From the NCBI GenBank assembly GCA_964371055.1, contig CAYJLF010000001.1, positions 62,001 to 126,000 on the forward strand: 64,000 nt of DNA. Direction: 5' to 3'. The position numbers and the translations under genes were made by a program. Of the stretch, positions 18,444-27,020 are shown one piece after another. The notes under the pieces are model-generated. The model worked only from the letters and a program-made list of their open reading frames with translations. It was not told the DNA's origin and searched no databases. The stretch is from CAYJLF01 sp964371055. GTDB lineage: Bacteria > Eisenbacteria > RBG-16-71-46 > CAIMUX01. Each line of letters begins with the position of its first letter. Position 1 is the first letter of the stretch.

Positions 18444-19326
18444 CTCTTTTCTCCATCAGGCGACGTGCCTTCTCCTTCGCCACCAGGTTGAACAGGCGAT
18501 GCGACGGAAGGAGGTCGGGCGGCGCCTCCAGCACCTCGCTCAGGTGCCGGTCAAAGCACTCCTCGTCCAGGGTCTGCCGGCAGTAGTACCGGGCATACAT
18601 CATGTGGAATAACAGCATCCGCCCCTCTGAGATCCGCAGGGCTTCGTCGAAATGCACGCGCCCGCGCTCCGGATCGCCTCCCATGATACGGGGACGGATC
18701 GTAAGAAGCGTGCCGGCCATCATGTGGGGCAAACCGAGGAAGAATTCGGCGTCGAGAGCGAGAATGCGTTCCAGGTAGGCCTCGATCCGTGGCAGGTCGG
18801 CCACGGCGGCCGGATCGGTGAGGTTCAGCCCGACCCAGCTCGTCCAGCTGGCCACCGTCCAGAAGAGGAGCGGGACGTCGTCGCGGGACATGCCTCGCAG
18901 CCCCTCGGGATCGGGCAATGCCCCCCCCTGCTCGGCGCGGCGGAACCAGGCGTGCCGGCGGAGCCCCTCCAGCCCGGTCTCCATCCCGTCCCGATAGAGG
19001 AGCGACGCTCGCCCGGGATCGTCGTCCTCGACAAACCCCAGGGCGTAAGAAAAGGCGGTCTGGACGGTCAGCGTCCGGATCTCCTCGTTGCCCGGCTCCG
19101 AGGCGGTCAGGCCTCGCAGCACGAGGAGATTCCCGGGCACCCCCTCTCGGACGGTCTGGAGATCCCGGCACTCCCAGGTGCTCTTGACCGTATCGTCCAG
19201 GATCGGCACCATGGCGTCGAGCGCCATGCGCCGCGTCAACCCGCAGCCGCCTGAGGCTATGGCCAGCGCCAGAAGTCCCGAGACGAGGCCCGCCCTGGCC
19301 TGGATGGAATGGAATTGTCTGCGCAT
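18430..19326 (-). CDS. TatT-type lipoprotein of a TRAP transporter (TPAT component)
   Basis: The 298-residue protein has a lipoprotein signal (LLALAIASGGC, lipid-modified Cys28). A helical, TPR-like body follows with FSYALGFVEDDDP, LLFWTVASWTSWVGLNLTDP, GRVHFDEALRISEGRMLLFHMMYARYYCRQ and LFNLVAKEKARRLMEKRDEFF. This matches the TatT family (Treponema pallidum Tp0956), in which a trimer of TPR lipoproteins docks with the TRAP binding protein. It is the first gene of the four-gene operon. No Shine-Dalgarno sequence precedes the ATG, and the promoter places the transcript start at or within two bases of it. Confidence 0.9.
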   Translation of the reverse strand: MRRQFHSIQARAGLVSGLLALAIASGGCGLTRRMALDAMVPILDDTVKSTWECRDLQTVREGVPGNLLVLRGLTASEPGNEEIRTLTVQTAFSYALGFVEDDDPGRASLLYRDGMETGLEGLRRHAWFRRAEQGGALPDPEGLRGMSRDDVPLLFWTVASWTSWVGLNLTDPAAVADLPRIEAYLERILALDAEFFLGLPHMMAGTLLTIRPRIMGGDPERGRVHFDEALRISEGRMLLFHMMYARYYCRQTLDEECFDRHLSEVLEAPPDLLPSHRLFNLVAKEKARRLMEKRDEFF

Positions 19327-19334
19327 GGCCAGGC

Positions 19335-19363
19335 ATTCTAGGCGCCGATAACGGCCCCGTCAA
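19335..19363 (-). promoter_or_regulatory. Sigma-70 promoter of the TRAP operon, predicting a leaderless mRNA
   Basis: TTGACG (19363-19358) and TAGAAT (19340-19335) are separated by 17 bp on the minus strand. Only 8 nt lie between the -10 box and the tatT ATG (19326), so transcription should begin at or 1-2 nt before the ATG. Confidence 0.75.
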
Positions 19364-19409
19364 AGGCCGCAGTCCCCGCTCCAGGGGCCGGCGCGGACGA
19401 TCGCGGTGC

Positions 19410-19439
19410 TTGACGCCGGGCCGCGGCTTCCGCTATCCT
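19410..19439 (+). promoter_or_regulatory. Sigma-70 promoter of infA
   Basis: TTGACG (19410-19415) and TATCCT (19434-19439) are separated by 18 bp. The leader to ATG 19532 would be about 85 nt. Confidence 0.65.
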
Positions 19440-19531
19440 GCGCGCGGTGTTAGAGTTGGCGTGTCGTGTGCGCCGAACGTGCGGCCCGGCCGCGCGCGGG
19501 GCCCGGCACATCGGCGGAGACCGGAGGTTTC

Positions 19532-19831
19532 ATGCCCCGACGACGTCCCGGACAGTATCGCCCCAGACCGGCCAAGGCCAGGAAGCCCGCGACCGACGAA
19601 ACCGAGACACGCGCCACGCGGGATGACGCCATCGAGGTCACGGGGACGGTGGTCGAGCCGCTGCCCAATGCGATGTTCCGGGTCGAGCTGGAGAACGGCC
19701 ATCTCGTCCTCGCTCACATCTCGGGGAAGATGCGCAAGCACTTCATCCGGATCCTGCGTGGTGACAAGGTCACGGTTGAGCTCTCCCCCTACGACCTGAA
19801 TCGCGGGCGCGTCGTCTACCGTTTCAAGTAG
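19532..19831 (+). CDS. infA: Translation initiation factor IF-1 with basic N-terminal extension
   Basis: IF-1 sits in the ribosomal A site during initiation. The last 69 residues are a full IF-1 OB fold: DDAIEVTGTVVEPLPNAMF, ENGHLVLAHISGKMRKHFIRI, GDKVTVELSPYDLNRGRVVYRFK. The preceding 30 residues (from MPRRRPGQYRPRPAKARKP) are Arg/Lys/Pro-rich and are not part of normal IF-1, which starts a few residues before DDAIE. GGAGG lies 4 bp before ATG 19532, and no other start lies nearer the OB fold. The gene stands alone rather than in the ribosomal protein operon, so another copy may exist elsewhere. Confidence 0.93.
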   Translation: MPRRRPGQYRPRPAKARKPATDETETRATRDDAIEVTGTVVEPLPNAMFRVELENGHLVLAHISGKMRKHFIRILRGDKVTVELSPYDLNRGRVVYRFK

Positions 19832-19912
19832 CCGGCCCGCCGCGCTTCCCCCTGACTCGCCTCCCGGCCCATCGCTGCGACCGCGGCGAACCAGCCCGCG
19901 TGAGGAGTTTGC

Positions 19913-21724
19913 ATGCCGTTCTGGGATGACGACGGTCCGACCGAGGAGGGGTACCTCCGCCAACTCTCGCTCGCCGAGTTGGGGCGGCGGATCCATCCGC
20001 GCATTCGCCCCTTCCGCGGAACCATCGTTCGCGCCGTCCTCCTGATGCTCGCGGCGGTCGGAGCCGAACTCGCCGGACCCCTCCTCCTTCGCCGCTTGAT
20101 CGACACCGACATCCCGGCCGCCACCCGCACCGGAAGCATCGAGGGGGTGCTCGTCACCGCCGCGCTCTACCTGGCACTCTTTCTCGCCGGCTCGGGCGCC
20201 GGATTCGTGCAGGTTCTCCTGATCCTCCGGATGGGGCTCACCCTGGTCACCCGACTGAAGCGCGACACCTTCGACCATCTGCTGACGCTGGGCCTCGACT
20301 ACTTCGACCGTCATCCCCCGGGACGGCTCATGGCCCGGGTCGAATCGGACGCGGAGCGGCTGCAGATCCTCTTCTCGGAGGTCGCGCTCGCCCTCTTGCG
20401 GAGCATCCTGCTGCTGGCCGGCACCCTGGCCGTCATGATGCACGCGAACTGGAGGATCACGCTCGGCCTGATCCTGCTTCTCGTGCCGCTCGTGGTCGGC
20501 GGGCTCTTCTTCCTGCGCTTCCTGCGCCGGATCTACGCCACGGTCCGCCGGCTCTACGCGCGGCTCAACACCTTCGTCACCGAGTATCTGCAGGCGGTGC
20601 CGATCCTCCAGGTCTTCGGCCGGACCGGCTGGGCCCAGGCCAGGCTCGAGGAACGCAATCGCGAGCGCTATAAGGCGGAGAGAAGCGCGGCCTTCCTCGA
20701 GTACGGCTTCTGGAGCCTCTTTCACGCGATCGAGGTCGTCGCGGTGATCGTCATCCTCCGGCTCGGCTTCGGCGACCATCGTCTCGTCGCCGGCATGACG
20801 CTCGGCACCCTGGTCCTCTTCGTGGAGTACACCCGCCGGCTCTTCTTCCCTCTCCTGATGTTCGCCGAGCAGATCCAGTTCCTGCAGCGCGCCTTCGCCT
20901 CCGCCGATCGCGTCTTCGGCATCCTGGCGACCGAGAGCTCCGTCGCCGATCCGCCCGACGCGCGGACCGAGGTGCCCGAGACGTGGCAGGCGCTGACCTT
21001 CGACCGGGTCTCCTTCGCCTACAACGGCGGCGCCCGTGTGATCGACGATGTCTCGTTCACCGTGCGCCGGGGGGAGCGTATCGCCCTCGCCGGCCCCTCG
21101 GGTGGAGGCAAGACCACGATCACCCATCTCCTGCTCCGCTTCTACGAACCGACGGCCGGCTCCATCCTGCTCGACGGCGTCGACATCCGGACCTGGTCCC
21201 TGAAGGCCTGGCGGCAGCGCATCGGCCTCGTCCTCCAGGAGATTCACCTCTTTCCCGGCACGGTGGGCGACAACCTCCGCGTCTTCTCGGAGGAGATTCC
21301 CGACTCCGCGCTGCACCGCGCGGTCCGGGCGATCGGTGCCGGCGATGCGCTGGCGCGCCTGCCGAAGGGGCTGGGCACCGAGCTGGCCGAGGGGGGACAG
21401 AATCTGTCGATGGGCGAGCGGCAGCTGATCTCGTTCGCTCGCGCGGTGGTGCGCGATCCGGCCATCCTGGTCCTCGACGAGGCGACCTCTTCGGTCGATC
21501 CGGGCACGGAGCGCCGCCTGCAGGAGAGCCTGAACCTCCTCCTCGCGGGCCGGACCTCGCTGGTCGTCGCCCATCGGCTGTCGACCATCACCGGCGCCGA
21601 CCGGATTCTGGTGCTGCAGCGCGGACGCGTGGTCGAGCACGGAACGCACCGGCAGCTCTACGAGCGGGGCGGACTCTACCGCAGTCTCTTCGACCTGCAG
21701 TTCCGCGCCGGAGAGGCGGTCTGA
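19913..21724 (+). CDS. ABC exporter half-transporter, subunit A
   Basis: The 603-residue protein has six transmembrane helices (about 35-320) fused to an ATPase domain, the plan of MsbA/LmrA-type exporters. The nucleotide domain has Walker A GPSGGGKTT, the Q loop VLQEIHLF, signature NLSMGERQ (variant of LSGGQ), Walker B ILVLDEATSSVD with a normal catalytic Glu, and switch VVAHRLST. It overlaps the next half-transporter by one base (TGATG). The pair probably forms a heterodimer that exports a lipid or drug. The substrate cannot be deduced. It follows infA after 81 bp. Confidence 0.95.
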   Translation: MPFWDDDGPTEEGYLRQLSLAELGRRIHPRIRPFRGTIVRAVLLMLAAVGAELAGPLLLRRLIDTDIPAATRTGSIEGVLVTAALYLALFLAGSGAGFVQVLLILRMGLTLVTRLKRDTFDHLLTLGLDYFDRHPPGRLMARVESDAERLQILFSEVALALLRSILLLAGTLAVMMHANWRITLGLILLLVPLVVGGLFFLRFLRRIYATVRRLYARLNTFVTEYLQAVPILQVFGRTGWAQARLEERNRERYKAERSAAFLEYGFWSLFHAIEVVAVIVILRLGFGDHRLVAGMTLGTLVLFVEYTRRLFFPLLMFAEQIQFLQRAFASADRVFGILATESSVADPPDARTEVPETWQALTFDRVSFAYNGGARVIDDVSFTVRRGERIALAGPSGGGKTTITHLLLRFYEPTAGSILLDGVDIRTWSLKAWRQRIGLVLQEIHLFPGTVGDNLRVFSEEIPDSALHRAVRAIGAGDALARLPKGLGTELAEGGQNLSMGERQLISFARAVVRDPAILVLDEATSSVDPGTERRLQESLNLLLAGRTSLVVAHRLSTITGADRILVLQRGRVVEHGTHRQLYERGGLYRSLFDLQFRAGEAV

Positions 21725-23577
21725 TGCCCCAGCCCGGAACCGAACCGTCCGGCGGGAAGAGCGTGCCGCCTCACATCTCTCCCCGCGAGGGGCTGCGGTG
21801 GATCTGGAACTACTGGCGGCCGCACCGGGGCTTCCTCGGCTTTCTTCTCATCTTCACGCTCGTCTCCAGCGCCGTCACGATCGCCTATCCGATGGTCTTC
21901 AAGATCGTGCTCGACCGACTCGCGGGCGCCGCCGGTCCGTCAGGCGCCGGAAGCGGCAACATCCCGGAAGAGACGGTGCGCCAGGTTCTCCTCATCCTGG
22001 CCGCGATCGCGGTCGGACGCTTCATCGCCGGTTTCTACCCGTCGTTCCGCGCCTGGATGAACCTCAAGATCGATGTCGACGTCCGGGAAGCGATCTTCAC
22101 GCGGCTCCTCCGGAAGGACTATCGCTTCTTCAATCGCTTCGCCACCGGCGATCTCGTCACGCGGCTGATGGATGACATCTCCGAGTATCCGAAGATCGCC
22201 TGGTTCTCCTGCTCGGGGATCTTCCGCGCGGTCGACGCGGCCAGCCGCCTCGTCTTCTGTGTCGCTGCCATGGTCCTGCTCAGCCCGAAACTGACCCTGC
22301 TCTCGCTCATCCCGCTGCCGATCATGATGTACGTGATTTATCGCGTGCGAACCCGGCTGACCGAGGCCGGCCGGCTCCAGCAGGAGGCGATCTCCCGGAC
22401 GAACGAGATGCTGGAGAAGACCTTCTCCGGCATCCGCATCGTCAAGGCGTTCGGCGCGGAACCGGGGCAGACCCAGCAGCTCGAGCGGATCCTGGAGCAT
22501 CGGATCGGGCTGCAGTACCGGCTGCAGAAGCTCTGGCTGACGATCAACACCTTCGACACCGTCGCGAGCCGGGTCGGACAGCTCGTCGTCCTCGCGGTCG
22601 GCGGCTGGATGACGATGCGGGGAGAGACCACGATCGGCACGCTCTACGCGTTCTATGTCTACCTCGACATGCTGGTGCAGCCGATGTGGGACCTGCCGAA
22701 TCTCATCGTGACCTCCCGCCAGGCCTTCGTCTCGATCGCACGGGAGGAAGAGCTGACCCGATTTCCGGTGACGGTGGCTCACCCGGCGGACGGCCAGGCC
22801 CTCTCCCGGCTGGAGCGGATCGAGTTCGACGCCGTCGGCTTCGCCTACGACGGCGGGAGCCCGGCCGTGCGGGACCTGAGGTTTCACCTCGAGCGGGGCG
22901 AAATCGTCGCGGTCGCCGGGCCGGTCGCCTCGGGCAAGAGCACTCTGCTCAAGCTCGCCGCCGGGCTCATCGTGCCGACCGAGGGGACGATCCGGATCAA
23001 CGGACATCCGCTCGCCGCCTACCGGTGGGAGGATGTGCGCGCGCGACTCGGCTACACGCCGCAGGACTCGCTCCTCTTCAGCGAGTCGATCCATGACAAT
23101 GTCGCCATGGGGCGCCCGTCGGGCGACGGGACCGATGCCAGCGTGGAGAGATCGGTCCGCCGCACGCTGGCCGCCGCCCAGATGGAGGAGGAACTGCGCC
23201 ACTTGCCCGAGGGGACGGCGACCGTGCTCGGCCAGAAGGGGACCCGCATCTCGGGCGGGCAGAGGCAGAGGATCTCGATCGCGCGCGCGCTCTACGGCGC
23301 TCCCGACCTCCTCCTGCTCGACGACTGCACGGCCAGCCTCGACGCCGAAAACGAGGATCTGCTCTGGGCGGAGATCCGGCGCCTCCTCCCCGAGGCCGCT
23401 GTGCTTCTGGTCAGCCACCGCCTGGCGACAATCCGGCGCGCGGAGCGGGTGCTCGTCCTGGACCAGGGAGAGATCGTCGGCCAGGGCACTCACGATCATC
23501 TGGCCGACGGGTGCGAGGTCTATCGCCGTTTCCTCGAGCGCGCCGAGGAGCGGGCCCGGGTGCTGGAAGGAGCGTGA
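21724..23577 (+). CDS. ABC exporter half-transporter, subunit B
   Basis: The 617-residue partner of the preceding gene has an N-terminal cytosolic stretch, six helices and an ATPase domain with Walker A GPVASGKST, Q loop YTPQDSLLF, signature ISGGQRQR and switch LVSHRLAT. Walker B reads LLLLDDCTASLD: Asp replaces the catalytic Glu. In heterodimeric exporters such as TM287/288 and BmrCD this change marks the non-hydrolysing site. So site roles differ between the two subunits, with A supplying the Walker B of the active site and B its LSGGQ-type signature. Confidence 0.95.
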   Translation: MPQPGTEPSGGKSVPPHISPREGLRWIWNYWRPHRGFLGFLLIFTLVSSAVTIAYPMVFKIVLDRLAGAAGPSGAGSGNIPEETVRQVLLILAAIAVGRFIAGFYPSFRAWMNLKIDVDVREAIFTRLLRKDYRFFNRFATGDLVTRLMDDISEYPKIAWFSCSGIFRAVDAASRLVFCVAAMVLLSPKLTLLSLIPLPIMMYVIYRVRTRLTEAGRLQQEAISRTNEMLEKTFSGIRIVKAFGAEPGQTQQLERILEHRIGLQYRLQKLWLTINTFDTVASRVGQLVVLAVGGWMTMRGETTIGTLYAFYVYLDMLVQPMWDLPNLIVTSRQAFVSIAREEELTRFPVTVAHPADGQALSRLERIEFDAVGFAYDGGSPAVRDLRFHLERGEIVAVAGPVASGKSTLLKLAAGLIVPTEGTIRINGHPLAAYRWEDVRARLGYTPQDSLLFSESIHDNVAMGRPSGDGTDASVERSVRRTLAAAQMEEELRHLPEGTATVLGQKGTRISGGQRQRISIARALYGAPDLLLLDDCTASLDAENEDLLWAEIRRLLPEAAVLLVSHRLATIRRAERVLVLDQGEIVGQGTHDHLADGCEVYRRFLERAEERARVLEGA

Positions 23578-23735
23578 GGCGGCGCGGCTCCCGAGGGCGG
23601 GCGAACAGGTAAGGCCGAGCGCGCCCCCAGGGCAGAGGGCCCCCAGTCATCCTGCTTGCCGGTCTCCCCGCCTGATGGCAGACTCGCCCCGCGGGCCGGC
23701 GCCGGGGCCGGCCGCCGCGCGCAAGGAGAACCGTC

Positions 23736-24047
23736 ATGCCCGATCGCTCGCTCCTGCCCGAATCCCGCATCCTGGAGTCGCTCCCCGACCTCCCAGGCTG
23801 GGAATACACCGACCAGAAGCTTCGCCGTGAATTCGTCTTCGTCGACTTCGTCACGGCGTTCGCCTTCATGACCGCGTGCGCCATCCACGCCGAGGCGACC
23901 GATCATCATCCCAACTGGAGCAACGTGTACAACCGGGTCACGATCGAGTTGTGGACCCATGACGCCGGCGGAGTCACCGGGCTCGATCTCGATATGGCCC
24001 GGCGCATCATGGAGGTCGCCGGCCGGATCCGGCCCCAGGAATCCTGA
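23736..24047 (+). CDS. 4a-hydroxytetrahydrobiopterin dehydratase (pterin carbinolamine dehydratase)
   Basis: The 103-residue protein is a full-length PCD/PhhB family member. The active-site signature EATDHHPNWSNVYNRV holds the HHPxW triad, and FVDFVTAFAFMTACAIHAE is the long helix. The enzyme dehydrates the carbinolamine formed by aromatic amino acid hydroxylases. No hydroxylase is present in this window, and in many bacteria the family also serves in pterin handling for molybdenum cofactor or folate chemistry. AAGGAG precedes ATG 23736 by about 6 bp. Confidence 0.93.
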   Translation: MPDRSLLPESRILESLPDLPGWEYTDQKLRREFVFVDFVTAFAFMTACAIHAEATDHHPNWSNVYNRVTIELWTHDAGGVTGLDLDMARRIMEVAGRIRPQES

Positions 24048-24155
24048 ACGAACGCGTTTCGATCGCGCGGATGACCACGCCATCGCGCCCCGCGACCGTG
24101 CGGGCAGGGCGGCCGTGATGATCCAGGAACGATCCGCACCACAGAAGGAGTCGTC

Positions 24156-25274
24156 ATGGCCAGGAATCCCTGTCACGCGTTGTCGGCCGCCGGAACCTCG
24201 GTCTGGCTGGATCAGTTGAGCCGTGTCCTCCTCCGGGAAGGACGCCTCGAATCGCTCATCGGGGAGGCGGCCCTCAGCGGCGTCACCAGCAACCCGGCGA
24301 TCTTCCACCAGGCGATGACGCGGGGTTCCGCCTACGACGCGCAGATCGCGGAGCTGGCGCCGAGGCGACTCCCGGCGGAGGAGCTCTACGAGGAGCTGGC
24401 CGTTCTCGACATCCGGATGGCGTGCGACACGCTCCGGCCGGTCTGGGAAGAGACGCGGGGGGGAGACGGCATGGTCAGCCTGGAGGTCTCGCCCCACCTC
24501 GCGCTCGACGCGGCCCGGACTGTGGCGGCCGCCCAACGGCTCGCGCGGTGGGTCGACCGCCGGAACCTGATGATCAAGGTCCCGGGCACTCCCGAGTGTC
24601 TTCCCGCCATCGAGTCGCTCCTGGCCGAGGGAATCGCCATCAACGTCACCCTCCTCTTCGCCGTCGAGGCGTACGAGGCCGTGGCTCGGGCCTACCTGCG
24701 AGCGATGGAATCGCGGGTCGCGGCCGGTCTGGCTCCGGATGTCCCTTCGGTGGCGAGCTTCTTCGTCAGCCGGATCGACACCCTGATCGACGCCCGGGTG
24801 GAAGAGAAGGCGACCCAGGCCGGGAAGGGCCAGGCAGAGATTCTGGCGCTCCGCGGACAGGCTGCGATCGCCAGCGCGCGACTCGCCTACCGCTCGTTTC
24901 TGCAGATCTTCGCCGGACCAGGTTGGGAGGCGCTCGCCGCGCGCGGGGCTCGCGTGCAGCGGCCGCTCTGGGCCAGTACCTCGACGAAGAACCCCGCCTA
25001 CCGCGACGTCATGTACGTCGAGCCGCTGATCGGACCCCACACGGTGAACACGCTCCCGATGGAGACCCTGACCGCGTTTCTCGACCATGGCCGCGTCGAG
25101 CCGGATACGGTGCTCGACGGGGTGGCGGAGGCCGAGTCCCACCTTCGACACCTGGAGGATCTCGGGATCTCCGTTGCCGCCGTCACGCGACAGCTTCTCG
25201 AGGAGGGGATCGCCAAGTTCATCCAGCCGTATGACGCGCTCCTCCTCTCGCTCGAGGAGAGGCGCCACGGCTGA
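24156..25274 (+). CDS. tal: Transaldolase
   Basis: Transaldolase moves dihydroxyacetone units between sugar phosphates in the pentose phosphate pathway. The 372-residue product begins TSVWLDQLSR and has GVTSNPAIF, the acidic barrel strand SLEVSPHLALD, and NLMIKVPGTPECLPAIE with the Schiff-base Lys. INVTLLFAVEAYEAV, SVASFFVSRIDTLID and LWASTSTKNPAYRDVMYVE follow. Length and motifs fit the long (tal type 2) branch found in actinobacteria and cyanobacteria. AGAAGGAG precedes ATG 24156. Confidence 0.96.
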   Translation: MARNPCHALSAAGTSVWLDQLSRVLLREGRLESLIGEAALSGVTSNPAIFHQAMTRGSAYDAQIAELAPRRLPAEELYEELAVLDIRMACDTLRPVWEETRGGDGMVSLEVSPHLALDAARTVAAAQRLARWVDRRNLMIKVPGTPECLPAIESLLAEGIAINVTLLFAVEAYEAVARAYLRAMESRVAAGLAPDVPSVASFFVSRIDTLIDARVEEKATQAGKGQAEILALRGQAAIASARLAYRSFLQIFAGPGWEALAARGARVQRPLWASTSTKNPAYRDVMYVEPLIGPHTVNTLPMETLTAFLDHGRVEPDTVLDGVAEAESHLRHLEDLGISVAAVTRQLLEEGIAKFIQPYDALLLSLEERRHG

Positions 25275-25654
25275 GAGATCATCCTGGGAACGCCGGCGCG
25301 GTTGCCGACCCGGTTCGGGCGGCCGCCGGGCGCTCCCCGAGCGACGCGAAGCGAGCTTTCGGGGGTTGTTCCCCACCGCGCTCCCGCGATAAGCTCATGG
25401 GCGGAGGATCGCCATGAACCGTCAGACCCGTCGCATGCTCCTCTGCATGTATTTCGTCTTCAATACCTAGCCTCCAAAGCGGATGCGGCCGGATCGGCGC
25501 TCCACCCTGGGGCGATCCACGGCCGGCGGGTCCGCCCCGACCGGGTTCGCGACCCAGGGCGGCCCATGCTACGGCGCCCGCGATTCCGCGCCCACGATGC
25601 GTCGCCCACGATTCAACCCGCCACTCCGTGGCGTCCTGCAGAGGAGGAATGCGT
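25275..25654. other. 380-bp intergenic region
   Basis: It lies between tal and the lysine aminotransferase gene. It is less G/C-rich around 25430-25480 and contains one short frame with a ribosome site (25414-25470). No promoter of good quality, terminator hairpin or RNA fold was recognised. Confidence 0.5.
25414..25470 (+). CDS. Possible 18-residue peptide
   Basis: The frame encodes MNRQTRRMLLCMYFVFNT and has GGAGG 6 bp before its ATG. It is basic at the start and hydrophobic at the end. It could be a leader peptide for the aminotransferase gene 185 bp downstream, or the remnant of a small membrane protein. No homologue is recognised, and chance is a real alternative. Confidence 0.25.
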   Translation: MNRQTRRMLLCMYFVFNT

Positions 25655-27016
25655 ATGCCCCGCTCGAAGATCCAACCCGACCAGGTGATCCTGAACCTCA
25701 AGCGCCACATGCTCATCGACGGCTACGACCTGGTGCTCGACCTCGAGAAGAGCCGCGGCTCGCGGCTTCGCGATGCCGCGAGTGATCGAACCTACATCGA
25801 CTTCTTCAGCTTCTTCGCCTCGGTGCCGATCGGCCTGAACCACCCGCGCATGACGAGCGACGAGGTCATCCGCGAACTCGGCCGCGCCGCCGTCAACAAG
25901 CCGACCAACTCGGACATCTACACCGTCCCGATGGCCGAATTCGTCGACACCTTCTTCCGCGTCGCCACGCCCCCGTGGTTCAAGTACTCCTTCTTCGTCG
26001 AAGGGGGCTCGGTGGCGGTCGAGAACGCCCTCAAGACCGCCTTCGACTGGAAGGTCGAAAAGAACCGGGCGCGCGGCTACGCGGTCGACGCGGAGCATCC
26101 CGACGGTCACGGCCACCAGGTGATCCATTTCCGCGACTGCTTCCACGGACGCACCGGATACACCCTCTCGATGACCAACACCGATCCTCGGAAGATCCGC
26201 GCCTTCCCCAAGTTCTCCTGGCCCCGCGTGAGCGCCCCCGCCGCGACCTTCCCGCTGGACGGGGAGCGCCTGGAGCGGACGATCGCGCTCGAGCGGCAGG
26301 CCGTGGCGGAGATCGAGGAGGCGGTCCGCCGCAACCGCGACGACATCGCCGCCCTCATCATCGAGCCGATCCAGGGAGAGGGAGGAGACCATCACTTCCG
26401 CGGCGAGTTCCTCCGCGAACTGCGCCGCCTGGCCGACGAGCACGAGTTCCTGCTCATCTTCGACGAAGTCCAGACCGGCATGGGACTGACCGGGAAGATG
26501 TGGGCGCACGAGCACTTCGACGTCCGGCCCGACATCATCTCGTTCGGCAAGAAGACCCAGGTCTGCGGCATCCTGGCCGGATCGCGTCTGGAGGAGAACG
26601 AGCATCACGTCTTCAACAGCTCCAGCCGCATCAACTCGACCTGGGGCGGGAATCTCATCGACATGATCCGCTGCCGCCTCTATCTCGAGATCATCGAAGA
26701 GGAGAACCTGGTCGAGAACGCACGCCGGATGGGCGAACGCCTGCTCGGCCGGCTGAACGACCTGCAGAGCGCCATGCCGGGGCTGATCGCCAACGCCCGG
26801 GGCCGCGGCCTCTTCTGCGCCTTCGACCTCCCCGACGCCGACACGCGGGGCGTTTTCCTGCAGAAGGCCTGGGAGGAGGGGGTGCTGATTCTCCCCTGTG
26901 GTACCAGCTCGGTCCGCTTCCGTCCGGCGCTCAACGTCGACGAGGAGACGATGGAGGAAGGACTCGCGCGCGTGCAACGCGCGCTGGCGGCGATCCCTCG
27001 CCTGACGAGGAGTTGA
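25655..27016 (+). CDS. lat: L-lysine 6-transaminase
   Basis: This PLP enzyme moves the epsilon-amino group of lysine to 2-oxoglutarate, giving aminoadipate semialdehyde (as piperideine carboxylate). The 453 residues show the class-III aminotransferase fold with LAT-specific stretches. These are YIDFFSFFASVPIGLNHP, FVEGGSVAVENALKTAFDWK, the FHGRTGYTLSMTN loop, LIFDEVQTGMGLTGKMWAHEHF and DIISFGKKTQVCGI with the PLP Lys. I start at ATG 25655, 7 bp after GAGGAGG. In-frame ATGs at 25649 and 25628 are too near or too far from it. The next gene begins 4 bp after the stop. Confidence 0.95.
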   Translation: MPRSKIQPDQVILNLKRHMLIDGYDLVLDLEKSRGSRLRDAASDRTYIDFFSFFASVPIGLNHPRMTSDEVIRELGRAAVNKPTNSDIYTVPMAEFVDTFFRVATPPWFKYSFFVEGGSVAVENALKTAFDWKVEKNRARGYAVDAEHPDGHGHQVIHFRDCFHGRTGYTLSMTNTDPRKIRAFPKFSWPRVSAPAATFPLDGERLERTIALERQAVAEIEEAVRRNRDDIAALIIEPIQGEGGDHHFRGEFLRELRRLADEHEFLLIFDEVQTGMGLTGKMWAHEHFDVRPDIISFGKKTQVCGILAGSRLEENEHHVFNSSSRINSTWGGNLIDMIRCRLYLEIIEEENLVENARRMGERLLGRLNDLQSAMPGLIANARGRGLFCAFDLPDADTRGVFLQKAWEEGVLILPCGTSSVRFRPALNVDEETMEEGLARVQRALAAIPRLTRS

Positions 27017-27020
27017 GGAG

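Noticed and set aside
19433..21649. 738-codon antisense frame under infA and the ABC exporter
   Set aside because: Composition is typical of an antisense shadow, and the sense genes carry full motifs.
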